Assembly: GCA_030043235.1 (NCBI GenBank)
Contig: JASHYF010000167.1
Span: 1 to 6,306, forward strand
Length of the DNA: 6,306 nt
Source: Solirubrobacteraceae bacterium
GTDB taxonomy: Bacteria; Actinomycetota; Thermoleophilia; Solirubrobacterales; Solirubrobacteraceae
Reading direction: 5' to 3'
Shown: piece by piece, positions 1 to 6,159 of the stretch
Layout: each line of letters begins with the position of its first letter
How positions within the stretch are numbered: the first letter of the stretch is position 1
The notes under the pieces: model-generated
Database searches by the model: none
What the model saw: only the letters and a program-made list of their open reading frames with translations
Told to the model about the DNA's origin: nothing
Made by a program: the position numbers and the translations under genes

Positions 1-884
1 ACTGCGCGCTGGCGGTCGGCTTCGAGAAGATGGAGCGCGGCTCGCTCGGCATGAAGTACACGGACCGCACGTCCGCCATGGACAAGCACATGACGCGCAT
101 GTTCGAGCTGCGCGCGCCCGAGCCCTCACCGTTCGCGCCGCAGATGTTCGGCAACGCCGGGCGCGATCACATGGACAAATACGGCTCCACGCCCGAGCAC
201 TACGCGTGGATCGGCTGGAAGAACCACAAGCACTCGGTCAACAACCCCTACGCGCAGTTCCAGGACGAGTACTCGATCGAGGACATCAAGGCCGCGAAGA
301 TGATCCACGAGCCGCTCACCAAGCTGCAGTGCTCGCCCACCTCCGACGGCGCCGCCGCCGCGCTCGTCGCCGACGAGCGCTTCGTCGACGAGCACCAGCT
401 GTGGGAGAAGGCGATCGAGATCGCCGGCCAGGCGATGGTCACCGATCTCCGCAGCACCTTCGACGAGGATGCCGACTGCATCAGGATCGTCGGCTACGAC
501 ATGAGCGCCGAGGCCGCGCGCCAGGCATACGAGGAGGCGCAGGCCGGCCCCGAGGACGTGCACGTGATCGAGCTGCACGACTGCTTCTCCGCCAACGAGC
601 TCATCACCTACGAGGCGCTCGGCCTGGCCGAGGAGGGCCACGGGCACGAGCTCGTCGACGCGCACGACACCACCTACGGCGGGCGCTGGGTCGTCAACCC
701 CTCCGGCGGGCTCATCTCCAAGGGACACCCGCTCGGCGCGACCGGGCTCGCGCAGTGCAGCGAGCTGTGCTGGCAGCTGCGCGGCCAGGCCGGCGCGCGC
801 CAGGTGGACGGCGCCAAGGTCGGCCTGCAGCACAACATCGGGCTCGGCGGCGCCGCCGTCGTCACCGTCTACCGCCCCGCCTGA
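1..884 (+). CDS. SCPx-type (sterol carrier protein X) thiolase / acetyl-CoA acetyltransferase family, 5'-truncated
   Basis: The reading frame is open from the window edge, with the first complete codon at base 3, to TGA at 882-884. About 293 residues are visible, against roughly 390-400 usual for the family, so about 100 N-terminal residues, including the loop with the nucleophilic cysteine, lie upstream. The visible part opens with [10 protein letters not shown], which in this family shortly follows that loop. HDCFS (576-590) is the SCP2-thiolase version of the NEAF motif, whose Cys is thought to act in acid/base catalysis. NPSGG (696-710) and GHPLGATG (723-746) carry the catalytic His. The C-terminal HNIGLGG (831-851) replaces the CxG motif of classical thiolases, as usual for SCPx types. 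No fused SCP2 lipid-binding domain follows. The enzyme should be cytosolic and make or cleave a 3-ketoacyl-CoA bond in fatty-acid or sterol side-chain metabolism; the substrate cannot be read from sequence. An SCPx-like protein without full thiolase activity is the main alternative. The gene converges on the XRE gene. Confidence 0.93.
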   Translation, partial: CALAVGFEKMERGSLGMKYTDRTSAMDKHMTRMFELRAPEPSPFAPQMFGNAGRDHMDKYGSTPEHYAWIGWKNHKHSVNNPYAQFQDEYSIEDIKAAKMIHEPLTKLQCSPTSDGAAAALVADERFVDEHQLWEKAIEIAGQAMVTDLRSTFDEDADCIRIVGYDMSAEAARQAYEEAQAGPEDVHVIELHDCFSANELITYEALGLAEEGHGHELVDAHDTTYGGRWVVNPSGGLISKGHPLGATGLAQCSELCWQLRGQAGARQVDGAKVGLQHNIGLGGAAVVTVYRPA

Positions 885-894
885 GCCTCGAGGC

Positions 895-933
895 CGGGCT
901 GGGGCGAGCTCGCCGCCGCACCGCCCCGGCTCG
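895..933. terminator. GC-rich hairpin in convergent junction, possible bidirectional terminator
   Basis: Twelve bases at 895-906 (CGGGCTGGGGCG) pair with 922-933 (CGCCCCGGCTCG) through Watson-Crick pairs plus two G-T wobbles, leaving a 15-base loop. A competing 12-bp perfect palindrome, GGCGAGCTCGCC, lies at 903-914. The hairpin sits between the stop of the thiolase (884) and the stop of the convergent XRE gene (943). No T-tract follows on either strand, so this is not a classical intrinsic terminator. The position and stem strength suggest a termination or RNA-end-protecting role, but in DNA this GC-rich such stems also arise by chance. Confidence 0.4.
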
Positions 934-942
934 CCTGACCGC

Positions 943-1239
943 CTACCTCCAGGAGCCGCTGCTCGGCGAGGGCCGGCGCTCGACCGGCACCCACAGGTCG
1001 CCCACCAGCTCGTCGATCGTCACCTCCAGGCCCTCCGCGAGGATGTACAGGGTCGTCAGCCGTGGCTCCACCTCGCCCTGCTCGATTTTTCCGATCTCCG
1101 TGCGGTGCAGGCGTGTCCTGTGTGAGAGGTTTTCCTGGGAGCAGGGCGGCGACTTGGCGAGTCGGACCTTGCGAACGTTGGCGCCAAAGCCCTTCAGGAA
1201 CCGCCCCAGCTCCTCCTTGTACGCGTCCATCGTGCTCAT
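943..1239 (-). CDS. Small XRE-family helix-turn-helix transcriptional regulator
   Basis: This 98-residue protein is almost entirely one Cro/C1-type (XRE) DNA-binding domain, at about residues 20-80. The pattern is GANVRKVR (helix 1), CSQENLSHRT (helix 2), LHRTEIGKIEQGEVEPRL (recognition helix and the IExGxxxP turn) and LYILAEGLEVTIDEL (last helices). There is no sensor, peptidase or dimerisation domain; the tail from about residue 83 (WVPVERRPSPSSGSWR) looks disordered. The start at 1239 is preceded by AGGGAGAG at 1250-1257 as a Shine-Dalgarno sequence with slightly long spacing; a second ATG nine bases later (1230) is possible. The gene is divergent from the S53 peptidase gene across about 220 bp rich in inverted and direct repeats, so autoregulation and/or control of the peptidase is plausible. 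Its composition (57-67% G+C in three 60-base rows over 1081-1260) is lower than the flanking genes. Ligand and targets are unknown. Confidence 0.88.
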   Translation of the reverse strand: MSTMDAYKEELGRFLKGFGANVRKVRLAKSPPCSQENLSHRTRLHRTEIGKIEQGEVEPRLTTLYILAEGLEVTIDELVGDLWVPVERRPSPSSGSWR

Positions 1240-1285
1240 CGTCGCTGCACTCTCCCTGCCGCCAGAGCGGAATGCGACCGATGTC

Positions 1286-1313
1286 CAGCAGCCACTTGGG
1301 CGAGTGGCCGCTG
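1286..1313. repeat. Imperfect hairpin in divergent control region (XRE gene leader side)
   Basis: CAGCAGCCACT (1286-1296) pairs with AGTGGCCGCTG (1303-1313) at 10 of 11 positions around the six-base loop TGGGCG. It lies 47 bp upstream of the XRE start codon. It could be an operator for the divergently encoded XRE protein or an RNA structure in its leader. The assignment rests on symmetry and position only. Confidence 0.45.
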
Positions 1314-1333
1314 CATGCCTGCCACTTGAGCGA
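1291..1333. repeat. Direct repeat of 13 bp, period 30 bp (candidate operator half-sites)
   Basis: GCCACTTGGGCGA (1291-1303) recurs as GCCACTTGAGCGA (1321-1333), 12 of 13 bases identical. The copies start 30 bp apart, close to three helical turns, so they would face the same side of the DNA. The first copy overlaps the 1286-1313 hairpin. The region is non-coding between divergent genes. Binding by the neighbouring XRE protein is an inference. Confidence 0.45.
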
Positions 1334-1346
1334 CCGGCTGACGCGT

Positions 1347-1372
1347 GTCTGCCAGCCGTCTAGCTGGCGGAC
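1347..1372. repeat. Inverted repeat / hairpin in divergent control region
   Basis: GTCTGCCAGC (1347-1356) pairs with GCTGGCGGAC (1363-1372) with a six-base loop; all ten positions pair if one G-T wobble is allowed. It lies between the direct repeat and the LexA-type palindrome. No T-run follows, so a terminator is unlikely; an operator or a leader-RNA structure is possible. Function is not known. Confidence 0.4.
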
Positions 1373-1408
1373 GGACGTGCGCAGCGGGTGTGGCTCCATC
1401 GCTCTCCA

Positions 1409-1426
1409 TGCGAACATATGTTCGCA
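1409..1426. promoter_or_regulatory. Perfect 18-bp palindrome containing a Gram-positive LexA (SOS) box
   Basis: TGCGAACATATGTTCGCA is a perfect palindrome over all 18 bases. Its core CGAACATATGTTCG (1411-1424) matches exactly the Firmicutes/Actinobacteria LexA operator CGAAC-N4-GTTCG, including the AT-rich spacer. It lies 33 bp before the preferred ATG (1460) of the S53 peptidase gene and 169 bp from the start of the divergent XRE gene. Close placement before a start codon is typical of LexA-repressed genes. The match is seen directly; repression by LexA is inferred. Another dimeric regulator recognising the same symmetry is the alternative. Confidence 0.68.
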
Positions 1427-1449
1427 CAAATCTCGGGCAAGAGTATGCT
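1421..1449 (+). promoter_or_regulatory. Candidate promoter for the S53 peptidase gene overlapping the LexA-type box
   Basis: TTCGCA (1421-1426, four of six to TTGACA) is separated by 17 bp from TATGCT (1444-1449, fitting the TAnnnT form of a -10 element). The -35 element would lie in the right arm of the palindrome, as expected for direct repression. Transcription would then begin at about 1456, making the message nearly leaderless from the ATG at 1460. That would exclude use of the upstream GAAGG as a ribosome-binding site, so the two readings compete. This is a weak motif match. Confidence 0.25.
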
Positions 1450-1459
1450 GAAGGCCGGC

Positions 1460-4400
1460 ATGGATGGGCGCAGGAGGCAGCGCTGGGCAGATCGCACGGG
1501 AGGGCTGAAGAGGGCTGCGCTGCTGATGCTGTTCGTCGTGTGCACGCCGGTGGTGGTCGAGGCCTCCACGGCGACCGGCCAGGACAGCCTCGTGCGGGTG
1601 GGCGCGCCCGCGTTGGTGCCACGCGGGGCAGCCGACCTGGGCCCGGCGCCCGCGGCGGCCGCCCTGACGGGCGCGCTGGTGCTGCGCCCGTCCGACGAGC
1701 AGGCCCTTGAAAGCTTCATCGCTGGGGCGACGAGCAAGGGCTCGCCGCTGTTCGGGCACTACTTGTCAAAGGGCCAGTTCGCCGCGCGCTTCGGTCCGTC
1801 CACGGGGACGGTCGCCGCCGTGAAGGCGCAGCTCGAGCGCGACGGCCTGCGCGTCGACGGCGTCGCGAGCGACGGGTTGCTCGTCGATTTCTCCGGCCCG
1901 AGCTCACGGGTGGGGAGCGCGTTTGCGACCGGGCTCGACAGCTACCGGTTGGCGGATGGGGCAGTCGGGCACGCGACCACCTCGGCGCCCTCGCTGCCGA
2001 GCTCGATCGCACGCTCGGTGGCGGCGGTCATGGGGCTCGATGACCTCGTGCACCCGCACCCGCTGAGGGTCCGACGGCCAGCTGCCCTGCGGGGGCGCTT
2101 CCCCGCGGCGCAGGCCGCGACCTTCGCGCATCCCCCAGGCTCACCGGACGCGTGCCGGGACGCGAGGGCCGCGGCCATCGAAAGCGGCGGCCTGACCGAC
2201 GATCAGATCGCCTACGCGTATGGCGCCTTTGGTCTATACGGGCTGGGCGATACGGGTTCGGGGGTGCACATCGGGGTGTTCGAGGAGGAACCCTTCCTGC
2301 GCTCCGACATCGAACGTTTCGACACCTGCTATTTCGGCGCGAAGGTCGCGGCGAGCATGCGCTCGCGCTTGAGCGTGATCCCCTTGGAAGGCGGGATCCC
2401 GCAGGGTCCGGGCTCCGAAGGCGAGGCGCTGCTGGACGTAGAGGACGTCTCCGCGATGGCGCCCGGCGCGGACATCGACGTATACGAGAACCCGGAAACG
2501 GCCGAGGGCGAAGTCGCGGAGATCGCGGCGATGGTCGACGAAGACCGCGACCAGATCATCACCTCCAGCTACGGGCAGCCGTGCGAAGAAGAGGAGCAGA
2601 ACGGCCAGCCGGGCACCCAGCAGGCGCTTGACTTCCTCTTCCAGCAGGCGGCCGCTCAGGGACAGACGTTCCTCGGTGCCGCCGGCGACAACGGCAGCGA
2701 CAGCTGCGAAGAAGTCCACCGCGATCCGGTCATGCAGCCGGGCCAGAACCCGATCTCCACCGGGGAAATCTCGAGCCAGCCCTACGTGCTCGGCGTCGGC
2801 GGCACGACCATCACCGACGCCGCCCAGCCGGTGCGCGAGCACGTTTGGAACGACGGCCCGGAAGGGGGCGCCGGCGGCGGCGGCATCTCGCAGGGGTTCG
2901 CCATGCCGAGCTGGCAGCGCGACTCCACCGTGCCCGGCATCGAGGAGCCGGGGAGCGCCGACTACCTGAGCGGCGCGAGCGTCGAGCGGCGCTTCGGCTA
3001 CCCGAGCGGGTTCTGCGACTCGACGCTGCCGGGCGCGGAAGCCACGACCCCGTGCCGGCTCGTCCCGGACGTCTCGGCGCAGGCGGACGAGTTCACGGGC
3101 GCGATCACCGTATACAGCGAGGAGTTCAGGGGCGAAGGCGAAGAAATGGCACCGGATGGCTGGATCACCACCGGCGGCACCTCCTCCGCGACCCCGATCT
3201 GGGCCGGCATGCTAGCCCTCGCCGACGCCTCGCCGACGTGCCGGGCCAATCCCGCCACCGCCTCCGGCGCAGGCTTCGTGCCGCCGCTCTTGTACGCGAT
3301 CGCCTCCAGCCCCAGCGCGTACGCCGCGTCATTCAACGACATCACCGAAGGCAACATCGACCAGTACGGCCTCGACGACGGCAAGGTGTATCCGGCGAGG
3401 CCCGGATACGACCTCGCCTCGGGCCTCGGCTCGCCGCGCATGACCGGCCCCGGGGGCTCGGCAGGCCTCGCCTACTACCTGTGCAGCTACGCCGCCCAAG
3501 GGGCCAGGCCAGCCGTGACCGGGCTGTCGCCGAGCTCGGGCTCGGCGGCCGGCGGCGAGCGCGTGACGGTCACCGGCGCGGGCTTCGAGTCCGCGGGCAG
3601 CGCCGGCGTGGCAGGCGTCCAGGTCGGTGTCTGGCATGTCCCGTCTGCCGACATCCACGTCCTCGGGGCCACGTCGCTCACGATCGCGCTCCCGCCCGCG
3701 AGCGACGCGCTGCCCGCGGACTCGCCCGCGCCCCAGGACGGCGCCGGGCCGGCCGACGTGATCGTCACGCTCAGCGACGGCCAGTCGAGCGCACCCGGCC
3801 CAGCCGCGACGTTCGAGTACGTCGACACGAGCAAGGCCGGATCCGTCCCGAGCGTCACCGGCATCACGCCCTACGGCGGCAGCGAGACGGCGCCGGCGCC
3901 GGTGACGATCCTCGGCTCCGGCTTCACGGGCGCGAGCAGCGTGAGCTTCGGCGGCATCAGCGCGGCGAGCTTCGAGGTGCTGAGCGACTCGGAGATCCTG
4001 GTCACGCCTCCCTCCTACTCCTCGCGCACCGACTGCGCGCCGCTCCCGGCCATCGGCGTGTACGCGGGCGAGGATGCGAGCAACGACATCTGCCAAGTCC
4101 AGGCGGTGGTCCACGGGCCTGGCGGCGCGAGCGCCACCGGAACGATCCTCCCACCGTTCGAGGGTGCGCCCACATTCGAACAGGACGGCGCGCTCGTCGC
4201 GCCGGCGGGGTGCGGCTGCGAGGTGTACCCCTCCCCCACCGAGTACGACTACGCGCCCGCGCCATCGATCACCTCCGTGTCCACCTCGGGCGGCCCCGGC
4301 AGCCTCGCCAGCCAGGCGGGCGGGACGCTCGTCACGATCCGCGGCAGCGGCCTCAGCCGCTTCACGCTCGACTACGCCGACGTCGGCGAAAGCCTCCTCC

Positions 4401-5194
4401 CGGAGGACCCATACGAACAGGCAAACGCCGGCTTCGAGGACGGCACCGAGATCCAGCTCGAAGCGCCGGCGCTCGTTGAATCCACGGAAGAAGCCAGCGT
4501 TGACCCGAAGAGCGTGCGATTGGTGGTGCGCACGCTCGCCGGCGAATCCACGCCGGCGGCGGTGCGCTATGCGGGCGTGCCGCGGGTGTCCGGCGTCGGG
4601 AACGCAGCGAGCTCGGTACGCCTGGACGGAATCGGCGGGGCGCTCGACACCGGCGGGACGCCGCTCTCGATCACCGGCAAGGGCATGCTCGGGCAGGTCA
4701 CCTCGGTGCGCTTCACCGACAGCCAGAGCGCACCCTCGGAAGGCACCAGCTTCACGTTCACCGCCGCCAACAACACGACGCTCAGAACGCAGACCGTCTC
4801 GCAGAACCCGGCGCTGGCGAACGTGCAGGTGTGCACGGTCACCGGCTGCAGCGCAACCTCCAAGGCGGATGAGCTGTACCTGTACCCGCCGGGGCAGCCG
4901 GACGTCGAATCGCTCGAGCCACGATCCGGCAGCGCGGCCGGCGGAACGGCCGTGACGCTGCACGGCCAGAACCTCGGCTGCCCGCTCGCGGTCAGCTTCG
5001 GGGCAAGCGAAGCGGAGTCGTTCACGCCGGTCGAAACGCTGCTCGCGTGCGGCTCGTCGACGCTCCTGGAGGCGACCTCACCGCCGGGGACGGCGGGGAC
5101 GAAGGTGCCCGTGACGGTGACCACCTGGGAGAGCTACTTCACCGGCAGCGGCGACGCTCCCACGCAGGCGCTGTTCACCTACGAGAGCCGCTAG
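1460..5194 (+). CDS. Secreted S53 family peptidase (sedolisin/kumamolisin type) with C-terminal IPT/TIG-like repeats
   Basis: Start: ATG 1460 (1244 aa) is preferred because GAAGG lies five bases upstream and a Sec-type signal follows (basic stretch, ALLMLFVVCTPVVV core, likely cleavage near VEA-S, residue 35). ATG 1445, ATG 1418 and GTG 1388 are in-frame alternatives. Numbering is from 1460. Residues about 51-195 form a pro-kumamolisin activation domain (SPLFGHYLSKGQF, then SVAAVMGLDDL). Residues about 241-676 are the catalytic domain, with the ExxxD pair Glu322/Asp326 (GEALLDVED), the oxyanion Asp410 (AAGDNGS) and the nucleophile Ser575 (GGTSSATPIWAG). The Ca-binding region is DITEGN (from Asp627) and PGYDLASGLGSP (Asp651). 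From residue 684 to the end come about five IPT/TIG-like modules, at roughly 684-787, 795-931, 934-1038, 1040-1142 and 1145-1242. Members are typically acid-active endo- or tripeptidyl-peptidases that self-activate. The IPT part may bind substrate or cell surface. There is no LPxTG anchor or C-terminal membrane helix. Many paired cysteines fit an exported protein. Confidence 0.93.
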   Translation: MDGRRRQRWADRTGGLKRAALLMLFVVCTPVVVEASTATGQDSLVRVGAPALVPRGAADLGPAPAAAALTGALVLRPSDEQALESFIAGATSKGSPLFGHYLSKGQFAARFGPSTGTVAAVKAQLERDGLRVDGVASDGLLVDFSGPSSRVGSAFATGLDSYRLADGAVGHATTSAPSLPSSIARSVAAVMGLDDLVHPHPLRVRRPAALRGRFPAAQAATFAHPPGSPDACRDARAAAIESGGLTDDQIAYAYGAFGLYGLGDTGSGVHIGVFEEEPFLRSDIERFDTCYFGAKVAASMRSRLSVIPLEGGIPQGPGSEGEALLDVEDVSAMAPGADIDVYENPETAEGEVAEIAAMVDEDRDQIITSSYGQPCEEEEQNGQPGTQQALDFLFQQAAAQGQTFLGAAGDNGSDSCEEVHRDPVMQPGQNPISTGEISSQPYVLGVGGTTITDAAQPVREHVWNDGPEGGAGGGGISQGFAMPSWQRDSTVPGIEEPGSADYLSGASVERRFGYPSGFCDSTLPGAEATTPCRLVPDVSAQADEFTGAITVYSEEFRGEGEEMAPDGWITTGGTSSATPIWAGMLALADASPTCRANPATASGAGFVPPLLYAIASSPSAYAASFNDITEGNIDQYGLDDGKVYPARPGYDLASGLGSPRMTGPGGSAGLAYYLCSYAAQGARPAVTGLSPSSGSAAGGERVTVTGAGFESAGSAGVAGVQVGVWHVPSADIHVLGATSLTIALPPASDALPADSPAPQDGAGPADVIVTLSDGQSSAPGPAATFEYVDTSKAGSVPSVTGITPYGGSETAPAPVTILGSGFTGASSVSFGGISAASFEVLSDSEILVTPPSYSSRTDCAPLPAIGVYAGEDASNDICQVQAVVHGPGGASATGTILPPFEGAPTFEQDGALVAPAGCGCEVYPSPTEYDYAPAPSITSVSTSGGPGSLASQAGGTLVTIRGSGLSRFTLDYADVGESLLPEDPYEQANAGFEDGTEIQLEAPALVESTEEASVDPKSVRLVVRTLAGESTPAAVRYAGVPRVSGVGNAASSVRLDGIGGALDTGGTPLSITGKGMLGQVTSVRFTDSQSAPSEGTSFTFTAANNTTLRTQTVSQNPALANVQVCTVTGCSATSKADELYLYPPGQPDVESLEPRSGSAAGGTAVTLHGQNLGCPLAVSFGASEAESFTPVETLLACGSSTLLEATSPPGTAGTKVPVTVTTWESYFTGSGDAPTQALFTYESR

Positions 5195-5219
5195 CCGGAA
5201 GTCTTCGCTGCCGGCTAGC
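5190..5219. terminator. Perfect inverted repeat shared by two converging genes, candidate bidirectional terminator
   Basis: GCTAGCCGG (5190-5198) and CCGGCTAGC (5211-5219) are perfect inverse complements with a 12-base loop. The left arm holds the plus-strand TAG (5192-5194) that ends the peptidase gene; the right arm holds the minus-strand TAG (5215-5217) that ends the hydrolase gene. Only 20 bp separate the two coding regions. No T-tract follows on either side, so if it ends transcription it does so in the U-poor manner reported for GC-rich actinobacteria. Confidence 0.55.
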
Positions 5220-6132
5220 CCGCTTGGCTGTGTTGGCGCAGGAAGCTCCACACGAGCCAGGGCGCAGATACCGTGCTCGTCTGCCCAGGGTCGGGCGGCA
5301 GCCCGCCCGGCAGCTGGTGCCCCCCGCCGAAGATCTCGATGTGCTCGACCGTCGTGCCGTCGGCGCAATCGCTCCACTCGAAGCGCTCGACCCGCGGCGC
5401 GATGCGGCTGACCGCCGCCGGCCCTTGGCAGCCGTCGCGTGCGCGCCAGGCGGCCAGCCATGGCAACACCGCGCCCGCGCCATCCGGAGGCTTGCCGTTG
5501 TAGGGGACGACGGCGTCGGCCGTGCCGTGCACCTCCACGACCGACACCGGGTTCGTGGGCTGGCACGGCGGCAGGTCCGCGTAGCCGCCGGCGATCGAGG
5601 CGATCGCCGCAAAGCGATCGCTCAGCTGGCATGCGAGGATGGCGGCCATGCCGCCGCCGTTGGACACGCCCGCCGCGTACACACGGCTGCTGTTCACGCA
5701 CAGGCTGGCCTCCACGTAGTCGAGCAGTTCGGAGATGAACTGCACATCCTGGGGTCCCCCGGCAGCCTCGTCGAGGTTCCAGAAGGTGCGGCCTTCGTAG
5801 CTGTCGAGCGGGTCGGGGTACAGCGCGATGAAACCCTCCGCTTCGGCCAGCACGGAGAAGCCTGAGTAGGGCTGGAAGAACTTGCCCCCGGCGCCGTGCA
5901 GGCCGACGAGCAGCGGCAGCCGCTGTCCAGCGGAGGCCGGTGGCACGAACAGGGTTGCGGTGCGCTCGACGCCTTCGCTGAGCAGGGTGACCTCGCTTTC
6001 ACCGGGCGTCGGCGCCTGTGCGCAGGGATCAGGCGCCCCCTGGGCGGCGGCGCGAGGTGCGGCGAGGAGCTGCACGGCCGCGATCGCAAGGATCGCCATG
6101 AGCGGGCCGACGCGAACGCAACCGCTGCGCAC
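5215..6132 (-). CDS. Secreted alpha/beta hydrolase, PHB depolymerase / feruloyl esterase (LpqC-like) family
   Basis: With the GTG start at 6132 the protein has 305 residues, and numbering follows that start. The N-terminus (MRSGCVRVGPLMAILAIAAV...APRAAA-Q) is a good Sec signal peptide. The mature part has the family's order of motifs: LHGAGG (oxyanion loop, His79-Gly80), DVQFISELLDYV, the nucleophile elbow GVSNGGG (Ser157), HGTADAVVPY (Asp206) and GGGHQLPG (His272). All three catalytic residues are present and the length is normal for COG3509-type esterases. It should hydrolyse an ester outside the cell; short polyester, feruloyl or acetyl esters are all possible and sequence alone does not decide. 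Alternative starts are GTG 6171 (318 aa, which would overlap the divergent gene), TTG 6138 and ATG 6099 (which lacks a charged n-region). None has a convincing ribosome-binding site. There is no lipobox at the cleavage site, unlike lipoprotein LpqC. The gene converges on the peptidase gene. Confidence 0.88.
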   Translation of the reverse strand: MRSGCVRVGPLMAILAIAAVQLLAAPRAAAQGAPDPCAQAPTPGESEVTLLSEGVERTATLFVPPASAGQRLPLLVGLHGAGGKFFQPYSGFSVLAEAEGFIALYPDPLDSYEGRTFWNLDEAAGGPQDVQFISELLDYVEASLCVNSSRVYAAGVSNGGGMAAILACQLSDRFAAIASIAGGYADLPPCQPTNPVSVVEVHGTADAVVPYNGKPPDGAGAVLPWLAAWRARDGCQGPAAVSRIAPRVERFEWSDCADGTTVEHIEIFGGGHQLPGGLPPDPGQTSTVSAPWLVWSFLRQHSQAG

Positions 6133-6152
6133 GCGCAAACGATATGCAACCG
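6118..6152. promoter_or_regulatory. Divergent control region with repeated GCAACCG and a central palindrome
   Basis: GCAACCG occurs at 6118-6124 and again at 6146-6152, 28 bp apart. Between them TGCGC-AC-GCGCA (6126-6137) is an inverted repeat. This stretch lies at the starts of two divergent secreted-protein genes, so at least one promoter must be close by. The only -10-like hexamer I see for the minus strand is TATCGT (6144-6139), with no clear -35. Its position would suit only the ATG 6099 start of the hydrolase, since it lies too close to GTG 6132. The motifs are short and may be chance. Confidence 0.25.
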
Positions 6153-6159
6153 TTGATCG

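Noticed and set aside
1178..1187. TTGGCGCCAA, a 10-bp palindrome
   Set aside because: It lies inside the XRE coding sequence, is short, and is GC-rich at its centre; chance is sufficient.
1460..1500. Twin-arginine signal in the peptidase N-terminus (GRRRQRW)
   Set aside because: The arginines are not followed by the F-L-K part of the Tat motif and lie far from the hydrophobic core; a Sec signal with a long basic n-region is simpler.
1520..1545. Possible lipobox (LFVVC) in the peptidase signal sequence
   Set aside because: The residue before Cys is Val rather than Gly/Ala/Ser, and the hydrophobic core continues past the Cys, so signal peptidase I cleavage near VEA-S fits better.
869..1759. 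Long minus-strand open frame of 296 codons spanning the XRE gene and the start of the peptidase gene
   Set aside because: It is in a different frame from the XRE gene, overlaps it and the control region completely, and its translation shows no domain. It is explained by the shortage of stop codons in GC-rich DNA.
2310..2322. TCGAACGTTTCGA, resembling a LexA or other palindromic operator
   Set aside because: The half-sites have the wrong spacing for CGAAC-N4-GTTCG, and the site lies deep inside the peptidase coding sequence.
3329..4963. 544-codon minus-strand open frame opposite the peptidase gene, and a similarly long plus-strand alternative frame at 2845-4479
   Set aside because: Both translations are Arg/Ala/Gly-rich and low in complexity, as expected for shadow frames. 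The peptidase frame here carries catalytic motifs and IPT repeats.
5047..5865. 272-codon plus-strand open frame opposite the hydrolase gene
   Set aside because: It runs across the end of the peptidase gene and antisense to a hydrolase with an intact catalytic triad; its translation has no recognisable motif.
5946..5959. CGAAC followed by AGGGTTGCG, a possible second SOS box
   Set aside because: Only the left half matches; the right half is TTGCG, not GTTCG, and the site is inside the hydrolase gene.
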